A stretch of DNA of 64,000 bases from Polaromonas sp. (lineage in GTDB: Bacteria; Pseudomonadota; Gammaproteobacteria; Burkholderiales; Burkholderiaceae_C), in the NCBI RefSeq assembly GCF_010365105.1, contig NZ_JAAFGZ010000001.1:62001-126000 (forward strand), written 5' to 3'. A program made the translations under genes and the position numbers. Position 1 is the first letter of the stretch, and each line of letters opens with the position of its first letter. This document shows positions 38,712 to 47,962 of the stretch, piece after piece. Under the pieces are notes generated by a model that saw only the letters and a program-made list of their open reading frames with translations, made no database searches and had not been told where the DNA came from.

Positions 38712-39860
38712 TCAGGCCGCCATGCGCTGGTCGCCTGCCCATTCAAACGATGACGGATCGGGCAGGAGTTTTTCCAGGGTCTGGGCAATTCGCAGCAGGC
38801 GCGGATCGTCGCCGGCCGCTTCGTCGCAGGTGTCGTTGATGCAGAAAAACGGCAAGTTGCCGAAGTTTTGCAGCAGCGTGTCAAACTCCCGTCCCGCCTG
38901 GGCATCGCCCGTGTTGATGTAGAGAGGATTGAGCACCTGCTGCTCGGCGTAGCCCATCTGCACCATCCAGCGCGGTGCCAGGTCCGGAACGATGGGCGGA
39001 ATCCGCCAGGAGCGGAACACGGTGGACCGGACCTGCGCAAACCAGTCCTGGGCCAGGTGTTCAAGTTCATGCATCAAGCTTTTGCGCATGGCACGCGGCG
39101 TGTGCGAATACACCTGGGGAAGGTGCCGGTAGTGTGGATAGCGCTCGGTGAGCCAGCGCCCGGACTCGATCGACGCATTGACCAGCGCTGTCTCGCCGGG
39201 ATGCAGCGCCTCGGGGTGCGCCGTCGATGCAGGCTCCAGGAACACCTTGATCCTGTCCTCGAACCACCACGCCGGATTGACCTGCTGGCCAAAAAATACG
39301 TCGTCGTTCAGGTAGATGAAACGCTCGGACAGGCCGGGTATGTGGTGCAGGTAGGACTCGATATGGCCTGAGTCGAACACCTCCGGCGATGCACACGGCA
39401 GCAACTGTCGGTGGTCCACCAGCGTCACCTGGCTCGAAGGCCGCAACCAGGCCGGCGTTTGCCCGTCGGTCACGATGTAGACATGGCCATGGTCCGGGAA
39501 AAACAGTTCCAGCGCGCGCAGGTTGAAAAGCAGTTCTGAATTGTCCCGGTAGCGGCCGGCCACGTTGCCAAAAGCCGCCAGTTCTTCACCATTCTGCCGT
39601 GTCCACGCGGTGTAGGCGCGATGGCGCTTGCGCAGCCAGACGGGGTCGGCGCCGTTCACCCAGAGGTAAACAACATCAATCCGTCCAGCATCTTCAGCGG
39701 GGCGATGGAGCAGATGTTTCAATTTTTGTTTGTCCTTGCCATTCAAGGCGTGAGCGCGTTCAGCAGGGTTTGCAGGGGCGAGACATGCGCAGAAAATTCC
39801 GGGCGGCTTGTCGAGTGCCAGCGGTCTGAAAAGGCTGGCAAGTTCCGGCCGAGTTGCCAT
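38712..39860 (-). CDS. Stealth family protein (putative sugar-phosphate transferase)
   Basis: IDVVYLWVNGADPVW (CR1-like), RYRDNSELLFNLRALELFFPDHGHVYIVTDGQTPAWL (CR2-like), LHHIPGLSERFIYLNDDVFFGQ (CR3-like), PFFCINDTCDE (CR4-like). Start moved from the ORF-track start 39911 to ATG 39860, because the extra 17 codons are largely a dispersed repeat. Confidence 0.88.
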   Translation of the reverse strand: MATRPELASLFRPLALDKPPGIFCACLAPANPAERAHALNGKDKQKLKHLLHRPAEDAGRIDVVYLWVNGADPVWLRKRHRAYTAWTRQNGEELAAFGNVAGRYRDNSELLFNLRALELFFPDHGHVYIVTDGQTPAWLRPSSQVTLVDHRQLLPCASPEVFDSGHIESYLHHIPGLSERFIYLNDDVFFGQQVNPAWWFEDRIKVFLEPASTAHPEALHPGETALVNASIESGRWLTERYPHYRHLPQVYSHTPRAMRKSLMHELEHLAQDWFAQVRSTVFRSWRIPPIVPDLAPRWMVQMGYAEQQVLNPLYINTGDAQAGREFDTLLQNFGNLPFFCINDTCDEAAGDDPRLLRIAQTLEKLLPDPSSFEWAGDQRMAA

Positions 39861-39870
39861 CAAGCATGAA

Positions 39871-39937
39871 TTGTTGATCAAATGTGGCTTTTGCGCATAT
39901 CCTGCTTGCACCTCTAGCTATTTAAATAATAGCGAAA
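39871..39937 (-). repeat. Family A dispersed element, copy j
   Basis: Minus: TTTCGCTATTATTTAAATAGCTAGAGGTGCAAGCAGGATATGCGCAAAAGCC. Confidence 0.85.
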
Positions 39938-40349
39938 AGACGGCAGCGAAGAACTTGTCTGATAGCCGCCGTGCCACCGGATTGTTCAATATCCGGTATC
40001 CCCATCAACATTTATTTTGTGAATAGCCAGTGAAAAGTTACATTTTAAGCAGGTTTAATACAAGGCAATGTCCCGGAAACAATGGCATTTTCTGTTTGGG
40101 GCTTGGGTTGTTGCCGCCAATCAGTCGCGAATGATTTTCAGCGCTGCGATGTGAAATGCCGGGCAAAGTCTGGTTGAGGCTTTGGGCACACTGGCGTGCA
40201 TCCACCGCCGTGTTTGATGGCGACAAAATCCTGGTGGCAAGAGTGATGTTCCGAATCCCACGATAAAGCGAGTAATGTCACATTTGATGCAAAATGACTT
40301 TCTTCAGCAAGCCTGACCGACCCCGGGTCAGAACAAACGCCTGCCTCGC

Positions 40350-42590
40350 ATGCTTAAAAACCATCAGAACGACCTGGTAGACGCTTCGCAGATGCCTGCT
40401 TTTCTAGCCAATGGTGGCGAAATGGGCGCGCTGATCCATGCCCAGGACTGGCACGGGACCCCTCTCGGTCCACCGGCCAGCTGGCACCCCTCCCTTAAAA
40501 GCATGCTGGCCACGCTGCTCAGCAGCCCCCAGCCGATGATCATGGGCTGGGGACCGGGCTTTCTCTCGTTCTTCAACGACAGCTATCGCCAGATGCTCGG
40601 TTCGCGATTCAACGGCGTGTCGGGACTGCCTGCCGCACAACAATGGACCGATTCCTGGACAGAAATCGAGCCGATTGCAAAGAAGGCGCTTGGCGGCGAG
40701 GGCGCCTATTACGAGGACATGCCCTTGACCCTGACACGCAAAGGCTACAGGGAGCCGACCTGGTGGAGTCTTTCATTCCTGCCGTTTCGCGATGAAACCG
40801 CCCAGGTCGTTGGCGTGTACTGCCTTCTCGCAGAAACCACTGAAAAACGGCACGCGGAGCAATGTAAGGCGCAAGCACAAAAGCAGCAGGCTTTTCAGGT
40901 CGACATCAGCGATGCCTTGCGCGATGCCGTGGAACCCGAGCCCATGATGACGCTGGCGGCGCAAAAGCTGGGCGAGTATCTCGACGCCGCGTGTGTCGGC
41001 TATGCCGAGCTTGCACAAACCGGTGAATGGAGCGATGCGATGCCAATGTGGACCGATGGCAGGTATTCCAGCCTGGCCGGAAGCCACCGGCTTGAAGCTT
41101 ACGGAGCAGCCCTGGTTGCAGAGCTTCGTTCCGGGCGCACCGTGGCCGTCAATGACACGACTGTCGATTTACTCACGGCCGCAGCAGCCTGCAAGCTCCG
41201 CGACAAGCCCGTGCGGGGCACTGCCTTCATGGCTTCGCCGCACACCGTGAACGGCCGCCTTTCGATGGTGCTGTACGTGGTGGATTCCCGGCCACGCGTC
41301 TGGCTGGACTGCGAGAAAACGTTGATTGAGGAGGTCGCGGCACGTACCTGGATTTCACAGCGGCGGCAGCTGGCAGAAAAAAACCTGCGCCTGACGAATG
41401 CCATGCTTGAACAGCGCACGACCGAACTGCTGCGCAGCGAGACGGCGTTGCGCCAGTCGCAAAAGCTGGAGGCGCTGGGGCAACTCACCGGCGGAGTCGC
41501 CCACGATTTCAACAACCTGCTGGGCGTGATCAGCTCGTCGGTCGAACTGCTGCGCAGCCATCGGCTGCCTGCGGAGCATTGTGACTATTACCTGGACCTG
41601 ATTTATGACACGGTCGGCCGTGCCGTCAAACTGACGGGCCAGCTGCTGGCCTTTGCCCGCCAGCAACCGCTCATCCCGGAAGTGTTCGACGTTGACCGGC
41701 AGGTACAAAGCGTGATTGCGCTGGTCAAACCATTGCTGGGGTCACGGATGGAAATCCTTCATCGGTGTTGCCTGCAGGAAGGCTGTTTTGCCCTGGCCGA
41801 TGTCAACCAGTTTGAAACGGCCTTGCTCAACCTGGCGGTGAATGCCCGCGATGCCATGGATGCCGAAGGCCAGTTGGTCATCGCCGTTCAACAGGTGGAC
41901 AAGATACCGGCAGGCCCAGGCCGTGACCTGCATCAGGGAAGTTTCATTGCCATTTCGGCCAGCGACACCGGTTGCGGCATTGCTTTGGAAAAACTGGGAG
42001 CGATTTTCGAGCCTTTCTACACCACCAAGGAGGTGGGCCGGGGCACCGGCCTGGGCTTGAGCCAGGTGTTCGGCTTTGCCAAGCAATCGGGCGGAGAGGT
42101 GGATGTCAGGAGCGAGCCCGGCAAGGGGTCTGTTTTTACCCTCTACCTGCCACGCGCCGAAAGAGCCTCTGAGCCGCAGGCACCGGCGGCGCCAGAACCG
42201 GCAACGTCCCGCCAAGGCATTGGTGTGCTGGTGGTGGAAGACAACGAGGCGCTCGGTCAGATTACCTGCGAGATTCTCGAGGTATTGGACTACCAGCCGG
42301 TCTGGGTCGCCAGCGCCGCCGCCGCGCTGAAACTGCTGGCTGATGACGCCGGGCGCTTTGGTCTGGTTTTTTCCGATGTCGTCATGCCTGGCATTGATGG
42401 ATTCGAGTTCGGCGAACAGGTCCGGCGCCAGTATCCTCACCTTCCGGTGGTGCTGACCAGCGGCTACAACGCGGCCATGGCGGAACAAGGCCATCACCAT
42501 GCGTTCGAACTGGTCTTGAAGCCTTACACGTCGGACACCCTGGCGCGCGTATTCCGGCAGGCCCTTGCCGGGCACCCATCGACTGGCTGA
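40350..42590 (+). CDS. Hybrid sensor histidine kinase/response regulator (PAS-like, HDFNN-type HisKA, HATPase, REC)
   Basis: LEALGQLTGGVAHDFNNLLGVI; GRGTGLGLSQVFGFAKQSGGEV; C-terminal REC VLVVEDNEALGQ...FSDVVMPGIDGFEF. Confidence 0.92.
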   Translation: MLKNHQNDLVDASQMPAFLANGGEMGALIHAQDWHGTPLGPPASWHPSLKSMLATLLSSPQPMIMGWGPGFLSFFNDSYRQMLGSRFNGVSGLPAAQQWTDSWTEIEPIAKKALGGEGAYYEDMPLTLTRKGYREPTWWSLSFLPFRDETAQVVGVYCLLAETTEKRHAEQCKAQAQKQQAFQVDISDALRDAVEPEPMMTLAAQKLGEYLDAACVGYAELAQTGEWSDAMPMWTDGRYSSLAGSHRLEAYGAALVAELRSGRTVAVNDTTVDLLTAAAACKLRDKPVRGTAFMASPHTVNGRLSMVLYVVDSRPRVWLDCEKTLIEEVAARTWISQRRQLAEKNLRLTNAMLEQRTTELLRSETALRQSQKLEALGQLTGGVAHDFNNLLGVISSSVELLRSHRLPAEHCDYYLDLIYDTVGRAVKLTGQLLAFARQQPLIPEVFDVDRQVQSVIALVKPLLGSRMEILHRCCLQEGCFALADVNQFETALLNLAVNARDAMDAEGQLVIAVQQVDKIPAGPGRDLHQGSFIAISASDTGCGIALEKLGAIFEPFYTTKEVGRGTGLGLSQVFGFAKQSGGEVDVRSEPGKGSVFTLYLPRAERASEPQAPAAPEPATSRQGIGVLVVEDNEALGQITCEILEVLDYQPVWVASAAAALKLLADDAGRFGLVFSDVVMPGIDGFEFGEQVRRQYPHLPVVLTSGYNAAMAEQGHHHAFELVLKPYTSDTLARVFRQALAGHPSTG

Positions 42591-42597
42591 AACAGAA

Positions 42598-42627
42598 AAA
42601 CCTGCATGCCCATGGGCATGCAGGTTT
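42598..42627. terminator. 30-bp perfect palindrome, probable terminator of the hybrid kinase gene
   Basis: aaacctgcatgccca|tgggcatgcaggttt, 8 bp after the stop codon; short T tract. Confidence 0.6.
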
Positions 42628-42691
42628 CGCGGGGCCAGACAAATGGTCGGTGGGCTCGGACGTGATCTGTTATTTCCGATCCGCAAACAGC

Positions 42692-42721
42692 AAAGCGGCT
42701 GGTACAGGACCAGCCGCTTTT
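42692..42721. terminator. Hairpin terminator (minus-strand CsbD gene, possibly bidirectional)
   Basis: aaagcggctggt-acagg-accagccgctttt. Confidence 0.75.
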
Positions 42722-42740
42722 GTTCGGACGTTAAGCCGAA

Positions 42741-42929
42741 TCAGAGTTTGTCAACGGCGTCTTTGAGAACTTCCTTGGCGTCGCCAACGTTTTTCTGGAC
42801 ACGTCCTTCGGATTGCTTCAACAGACCCTTGGCCTCTTGTTCAGGACTGTCGATCAATTCGCCAGTCGTGGATTGAACCTTGCCGGCGGCTTCCTTGAGC
42901 GCGCCCTTGACTTGATCGGTGTTCATCAT
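42741..42929 (-). CDS. CsbD family stress-associated protein
   Basis: MMNTDQVKGALKEAAGKVQSTTGELIDSPEQEAKGLLKQSEGRVQKNVGDAKEVLKDAVDKL. Confidence 0.9.
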   Translation of the reverse strand: MMNTDQVKGALKEAAGKVQSTTGELIDSPEQEAKGLLKQSEGRVQKNVGDAKEVLKDAVDKL

Positions 42930-43093
42930 TTAATCCTTTTCAGTATTCAGGTGAGTGATGGATGTAATTTAGTACCCTTGTTACTGCATGAAAAGCGGTA
43001 CAAAGCTCAAGCACACGTGGGCTGCTTCCTACACACTGATCTGCACACGGCGACATCCTGCCGCCAGGCCTTGACACGCGGTCAAACGCCGGT

Positions 43094-44332
43094 TTAGCGC
43101 GCCAGCTGGTTGAGCTGGATGATGGGCAGCAGCACGGCCAGAACGATCAGCATCACCACCAGGCCCATCACCACGATCAGCAGCGGCTCCAGCAAGGTGG
43201 CCAGTTGCAGTGCGCGGCGCTGCACTTCGGTGCCGAGCTGCTTCGCCGCGCGGTCCAGCATCACCGGCAACTGGCCGGTCTGCTCGCCCAGGCGGGCAAA
43301 CATGCTCAGCAGCCCCGGGAAACGCTTTTTATGCCCGATGGCCGAGGCCAGCGGCGTGCCTTCGCGCACCAGCACCAGCGCGTCAAGCGCATCGGCGCGC
43401 ATGGCCCGGTTCGACAGCGTGTCGGCCGCTGCCTGCAGGGCCTTGAGGATGGGCACGCCGGCGCCTGCCAGCATTGCCAGGGTGCCGGCAAAACGCGCAG
43501 CGTTGTAGCCGCGCGAGAGCTTGCCCAGCACCGGCAGCGACAGCCAGGCGGCATCGAACCTTTCACGAAAAGCAGCGCTTGTCCAGGCCAGCCGGAATCC
43601 GCCCGCCATTGCCGCCAGCGCCAGGAGAACCAGCCAGCCCTGGTTGCGCACGAAGCCTGCCAGGCCGAGCATGATGACGGTCAGCACCGGCAAGGCCCGC
43701 TTGCTGCCGGCAAACACCTGCGCCACCTGCGGCACCACGTAGCCCAGCAAAAAGGTGACGATGGCAATGGCCACCAGCGTGACGATGGCCGGGTACAGTG
43801 CCGCGCCCACCAGCTTGGCCTTGAGTTCCTGGCTTTGCTCCAGGTCATCGGCCAGCCGCTCCAGCACCATGCCAAGGTTGCCGCTGTGCTCGCCAGCGCC
43901 CACGACCGCGCAATACGTCGCCGAAAACTCGCGCGGGTGCTGCGCCAGCGCGGTGGCAAAAGGCGTGCCGCCGTTGACCTCGGCGCGCAGGTTGGCAACC
44001 AGGTGGCGCTGGGGAATGTTTTCGGATTCGTCGGCCAGCGCCGTCAGCGCCCGCTCCAGCGGCAGGCCCGAAGTCACCAGTCCGGCGATCTGGCGGGTCC
44101 AGATGGCCAGTGCCGTGGCATTGAAGACCCGTTTGCTCCACAGCGTGGTGTTCCAGCCCGAAGCGCCGGCCGGCTGCACGCCCTTGCCAGCCGCGCCGAC
44201 CGCCTGGACCGCCAGCGGCACCAGCGCCTGCGCCCGGAGCATGCTGCGCGCCGACCGCGCGGTGTCGGCCTCGATGATGCCCTTGCGGGTTGCGCCCTCG
44301 GCGGTCAGGGCTTCGAATGAATAGGCGGGCAT
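43094..44332 (-). CDS. gspF: Type II secretion inner membrane protein GspF
   Basis: MPAYSFEALTAEGATRKGIIEADTARSARSMLRAQ; two T2SSF domains. Confidence 0.95.
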   Translation of the reverse strand: MPAYSFEALTAEGATRKGIIEADTARSARSMLRAQALVPLAVQAVGAAGKGVQPAGASGWNTTLWSKRVFNATALAIWTRQIAGLVTSGLPLERALTALADESENIPQRHLVANLRAEVNGGTPFATALAQHPREFSATYCAVVGAGEHSGNLGMVLERLADDLEQSQELKAKLVGAALYPAIVTLVAIAIVTFLLGYVVPQVAQVFAGSKRALPVLTVIMLGLAGFVRNQGWLVLLALAAMAGGFRLAWTSAAFRERFDAAWLSLPVLGKLSRGYNAARFAGTLAMLAGAGVPILKALQAAADTLSNRAMRADALDALVLVREGTPLASAIGHKKRFPGLLSMFARLGEQTGQLPVMLDRAAKQLGTEVQRRALQLATLLEPLLIVVMGLVVMLIVLAVLLPIIQLNQLAR

Positions 44333-44339
44333 GGATCGG

Positions 44340-45749
44340 TCAGTCTCTGGTGACCCGCACGAGTTCCTCGCGCGTGGTGATGCCGGCCTGCACCAGCCGC
44401 TCGCCGTCGTCGCGCATCAGCATCATGCCGTTTTTGAGGGCAGCTTCGCGCAGGTCGGCTTCCGCTGCCTGGTGGTGGATCTGCGCCCGGATGGCGTCGT
44501 CGGTCGCCAGCAGTTCGAACACGCCGGTGCGTCCCTGGTAGCCGGTCTGGCCGCAGGTGGCGCAGCCGGCGCCCTGGCAATGCACGCACACTTTTCGCAC
44601 CAGCCGCTGCGCCAGCACGCCGAGCAGCGACGAACTGAGCAAAAACGGCTCGATGCCCATGTCGGTCAGCCGCGTGACAGCGCTGGCGGCGTCGTTGGTG
44701 TGCAGCGTGGCCAGCACCAGGTGGCCGGTGAGCGAGGCCTGGATGGCGATCTGCGCGGTTTCAAAGTCGCGGATCTCTCCGATCATGATCACGTCCGGGT
44801 CCTGGCGCAGGATGGCGCGCAGGGCCTTGGCAAAGTCCAGGTCGATCTTGGCATTGACCTGGGTCTGGCCGACGCCGGCCAGCTCGTACTCGATCGGGTC
44901 CTCGACCGTCATGATGTTCTGCCGCCGCGTGTCGAGCCGCTCCATGGCGGCGTACAGCGTGGTGGTCTTGCCCGAGCCCGTCGGGCCGGTCACCAGAATG
45001 ATGCCGTGCGGCTGCGCCACCAGGTGCTCGAAGCGGCTCAGCACGTCGCCCTGCATGCCGACGGCCTCCAGGTTGAGCCGGTCTCCGCTCTTGTCCAGCA
45101 GCCGCAGCACGGCGCGCTCGCCATGTGCGCTGGGCAGCGTGCTGACGCGCACATCCACCGCCCGCGTGCCGATGCGCAGCGAAATGCGGCCGTCCTGCGG
45201 CAGGCGCTTTTCGGCAATGTCGAGTTCGGCCATGATCTTCAGCCGCGAAATCAGTGCCGCATGCAGCGCGCGGTTCGGCTGCACCACGTTGCGCAGCGAG
45301 CCGTCCACGCGAAAGCGCACGGCGGAATGGCGCTCGTAGGGCTCGATGTGGATGTCGCTGGCGCCGTCGCGCACGGCCTGCGTCAGCAGGGCGTTGAGCA
45401 TGCGGATGATGGGCGCGTCGTCCGAGGTTTCCAGCAAGTCCTCGATGGCCGGCAGCGCCTGCATCATGCGCGACAGGTCAACGTCGCTTTCAACCTCGCT
45501 GATGACGGTGGCGGCGCTCGATTCGCTCTGGGAATAGGCGGCGCTGATGCGTTGCTGGAGCAGCTCGGGTGCCTCGATGCTGATGTGCTGGACTTCAAAC
45601 TTGCGCATCACTTCGCTGATGGCGCCTGCCGTTTGAGGCGTGCCCAGGCTGTGCAGCCAGAGCGTCAGGTCGCCGCCAAAGTCCTCCAGCAGCAATTGCT
45701 GGCTGCGCGCGAACGCATAAGGCAAGGGGTAGCGGGCGGGATGTTCCAT
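44340..45749 (-). CDS. gspE: Type II secretion ATPase GspE
   Basis: GPTGSGKTTTLYAAMERLDTRRQNIMTVEDPIEYELAGVGQTQVN; CVHCQGAGCATCGQTGYQGR tetracysteine motif. Confidence 0.96.
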   Translation of the reverse strand: MEHPARYPLPYAFARSQQLLLEDFGGDLTLWLHSLGTPQTAGAISEVMRKFEVQHISIEAPELLQQRISAAYSQSESSAATVISEVESDVDLSRMMQALPAIEDLLETSDDAPIIRMLNALLTQAVRDGASDIHIEPYERHSAVRFRVDGSLRNVVQPNRALHAALISRLKIMAELDIAEKRLPQDGRISLRIGTRAVDVRVSTLPSAHGERAVLRLLDKSGDRLNLEAVGMQGDVLSRFEHLVAQPHGIILVTGPTGSGKTTTLYAAMERLDTRRQNIMTVEDPIEYELAGVGQTQVNAKIDLDFAKALRAILRQDPDVIMIGEIRDFETAQIAIQASLTGHLVLATLHTNDAASAVTRLTDMGIEPFLLSSSLLGVLAQRLVRKVCVHCQGAGCATCGQTGYQGRTGVFELLATDDAIRAQIHHQAAEADLREAALKNGMMLMRDDGERLVQAGITTREELVRVTRD

Positions 45750-45751
45750 GC

Positions 45752-47956
45752 TTATCGGCCGTTCATCAGCGGCAGTGGCGCCGCCTGGAACAGGGGTGCC
45801 GCCACGGGCCGGGCCGATTCCACCGCAGGCATGGGCGTGAGGGCCGGCAGCACCGGCGACTCATTGACCGGCACCAGGCTGCTGTTGACCGGCTGGGTCT
45901 GCTGCTGGGTGGTTCGCATCAGGTCATAGCGGTCCATCGACAGGGCGTTCGTCGAGGCGGCATCGCGCACCACCACCGGCCGCAAAAAGACCATCAGGTT
46001 GGTTTTCTTGCGGCTGCGGCTTTCGGACTTGAACAGGTTGCCGAACACCGGCACATCACCCAGGCCGGGCACCTTGTCCTGGTTGCCCGAATACTCGTCC
46101 TGCAGCAGCCCGCCGAGCACGATGATGGCGCCGTCCTCGACCAGCACGTGCGACTCGATCGAGCGCTTGTTGGTGATCAGTCCGGTGGCCGAATTGACCG
46201 AGCCCGGCTGCACGCTGGAGACTTCCTGGAAGATCGCCATCTTGACGGTGCCGTTCTCGCTGATCTGCGGCTTGACCCGCAAGGTCAGGCCGACGTCCTT
46301 GCGCTCGATGGTCTGGAAAGGGTTGACGCTGCCGTTGCTGCCGCCGCTGCCGGTGTTGGTGAACTGGCCGGTGACGAAAGGCACGTTCTGGCCAATGATG
46401 ATCTTGGCCTCTTCATTGTCCAGCGTGATGAGGTTGGGCGTTGACAGGATGTTGCCGGCGCCCGAGGTCTGCAGGAAGTTGGCCAGGAAGCCGAGGAAGT
46501 ACACGCCGTTGCTGCGCGCCGCCACACCCAGGTTCAGGCCGGTTCCGGGCGTCAGCGGCGTGCCGCTGGCCGCTGCGACCGCCGACTGGATGATGTTCTT
46601 GCCGCTGGCGCCAAAGTTGGTGCCCAGCAGGCCGATCAGGCTGTCGCCCTTGCCGCCGAGAGGCCCTTGCCACTGGATGCCGAACTCGGCCGCCTTGTCC
46701 ATGTTGACTTCGGCAATCAGGCTTTCCACATAGACCTGCGCCCGCCGGGCATCGAGCTTTTCAATCACCGCGCGCAGTTGCCGGTATTGCGGCTCGGAGG
46801 CGGTGATGATGAGCGAATTGGTCGACGGGTCGGCCTGGATCTGCCCGCCGGTCGAAGGGCCCGCGCTTGGCGTGATGGGGGCGGTTGCCGCACTGCTGGG
46901 CTGGCCCATGCTGCCGGCGCCGCCCGACTGTCCCGCCGTGTTCATGGCCGATGCATTGCCCATCTGCGGCGATGCCGGGCTGGCCGAGCCGCCGCCGGTC
47001 CCGGTCATGGAGGCGCGCAGGACCGTGGCCAGGTTGGTGGCGTCGGCATTCTTCAGGTAGACCACGTAGATGTTGCCGGCGTCGCCGTTCGGACCGTTCA
47101 GCGTCGGTGTGTCCAGGGTCCTGAGCAGCGACTTGACCAGTTCCAGGCGGGCGCCGTTGGCGGCACGGACAATCAGCGAATTGCTGCGCGGCTCGGCGAG
47201 CACGGTGGTTTTGTAGCTGGCCTCGGCCGTCACCACGCCGCCGCCGGCGCTGTTGTCGAGCAGCCGCGTGATCAGGGGCGCCAGGTCGGTCACCGACGCA
47301 TAGCGCACCGGGAGCAGTTCGACATTGGTGGCGTTGGCCACGTCCAGCGCGGCAATGATGCGGCCCAGGCGGTTCAGGTTGTCGGCATAGTCGGTGATCA
47401 CCAGCGAGTTGTTGCCGGGGTTGACGTTGATGGTGTTGTTCGGGCTGATCAGCGGCCGCAGGATGGGCAGCAGGTTGTTGGCATTCTCAAAGCTGAGCTT
47501 GAAGATCGTCGTGGCGATCTGGCCGCCGCCGACCGGCACGTTGGTGGACACGGCGCCGCCCTGCAGCTTGGCATCGGCCTCGGGAACGATCTTGTCCAGG
47601 CCGGCGGCGTTGACCACGGTAAAGCCCTGCAGCCGCAGGATGGCCAGGAACTGGCTGTAGGCCACGGCCGGGCTGACCGGGCGTTCGGTGGTCAGCGTGA
47701 TCGTGCCCTTGACGCGCGGATCGACCACCACGTTGCGGCCCGTCAGCGTGGCCATGGTCCGGGCCACCGCGTCGATGTTGGCATTGACGAAGTTCAGCGT
47801 GATGGCTTCACCACGCCGGCCTTCGGCTGCCGGCGACGCGACTTGCGGCTGAGCCTGCAAATTTGAAGGAAATATGCCTGTTCCGCAGGCTAGCAGGGCA
47901 CTTCCAGCTATTGAAAAAATAGCAAGCTGGTGTCGTTTGAAGTTCGGATGTTTCAT
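45752..47956 (-). CDS. gspD: Type II secretion secretin GspD
   Basis: N-domains LNFVNANIDAVARTMATLTGRN; secretin core VPGLGDVPVFGNLFKSESRSRKKTNLMVFLRP. Confidence 0.96.
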   Translation of the reverse strand: MKHPNFKRHQLAIFSIAGSALLACGTGIFPSNLQAQPQVASPAAEGRRGEAITLNFVNANIDAVARTMATLTGRNVVVDPRVKGTITLTTERPVSPAVAYSQFLAILRLQGFTVVNAAGLDKIVPEADAKLQGGAVSTNVPVGGGQIATTIFKLSFENANNLLPILRPLISPNNTINVNPGNNSLVITDYADNLNRLGRIIAALDVANATNVELLPVRYASVTDLAPLITRLLDNSAGGGVVTAEASYKTTVLAEPRSNSLIVRAANGARLELVKSLLRTLDTPTLNGPNGDAGNIYVVYLKNADATNLATVLRASMTGTGGGSASPASPQMGNASAMNTAGQSGGAGSMGQPSSAATAPITPSAGPSTGGQIQADPSTNSLIITASEPQYRQLRAVIEKLDARRAQVYVESLIAEVNMDKAAEFGIQWQGPLGGKGDSLIGLLGTNFGASGKNIIQSAVAAASGTPLTPGTGLNLGVAARSNGVYFLGFLANFLQTSGAGNILSTPNLITLDNEEAKIIIGQNVPFVTGQFTNTGSGGSNGSVNPFQTIERKDVGLTLRVKPQISENGTVKMAIFQEVSSVQPGSVNSATGLITNKRSIESHVLVEDGAIIVLGGLLQDEYSGNQDKVPGLGDVPVFGNLFKSESRSRKKTNLMVFLRPVVVRDAASTNALSMDRYDLMRTTQQQTQPVNSSLVPVNESPVLPALTPMPAVESARPVAAPLFQAAPLPLMNGR
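47858..47926 (-). repeat. Family A dispersed element, copy k (inside the gspD signal-peptide coding region)
   Basis: Minus: CTTGCTATTTTTTCAATAGCTGGAAGTGCCCTGCTAGCCTGCGGAACAGGCATATTTCCTTCAAATTTG; shares GCTATTTTTTCAATAGC exactly with copy f. Confidence 0.8.
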
Positions 47957-47962
47957 GCGGCG

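Noticed and set aside
40038-40226. 62-aa minus-strand ORF in the 400-bp region before the hybrid kinase
   Set aside because: No ribosome-binding site or domain evidence; composition not convincing. The region may be regulatory but I cannot support a gene.
44331-47866. Long plus-strand ORFs (532 aa and 399 aa) opposite gspE and gspD
   Set aside because: Antisense shadows of clearly recognisable T2SS genes; no domain-like sequence.
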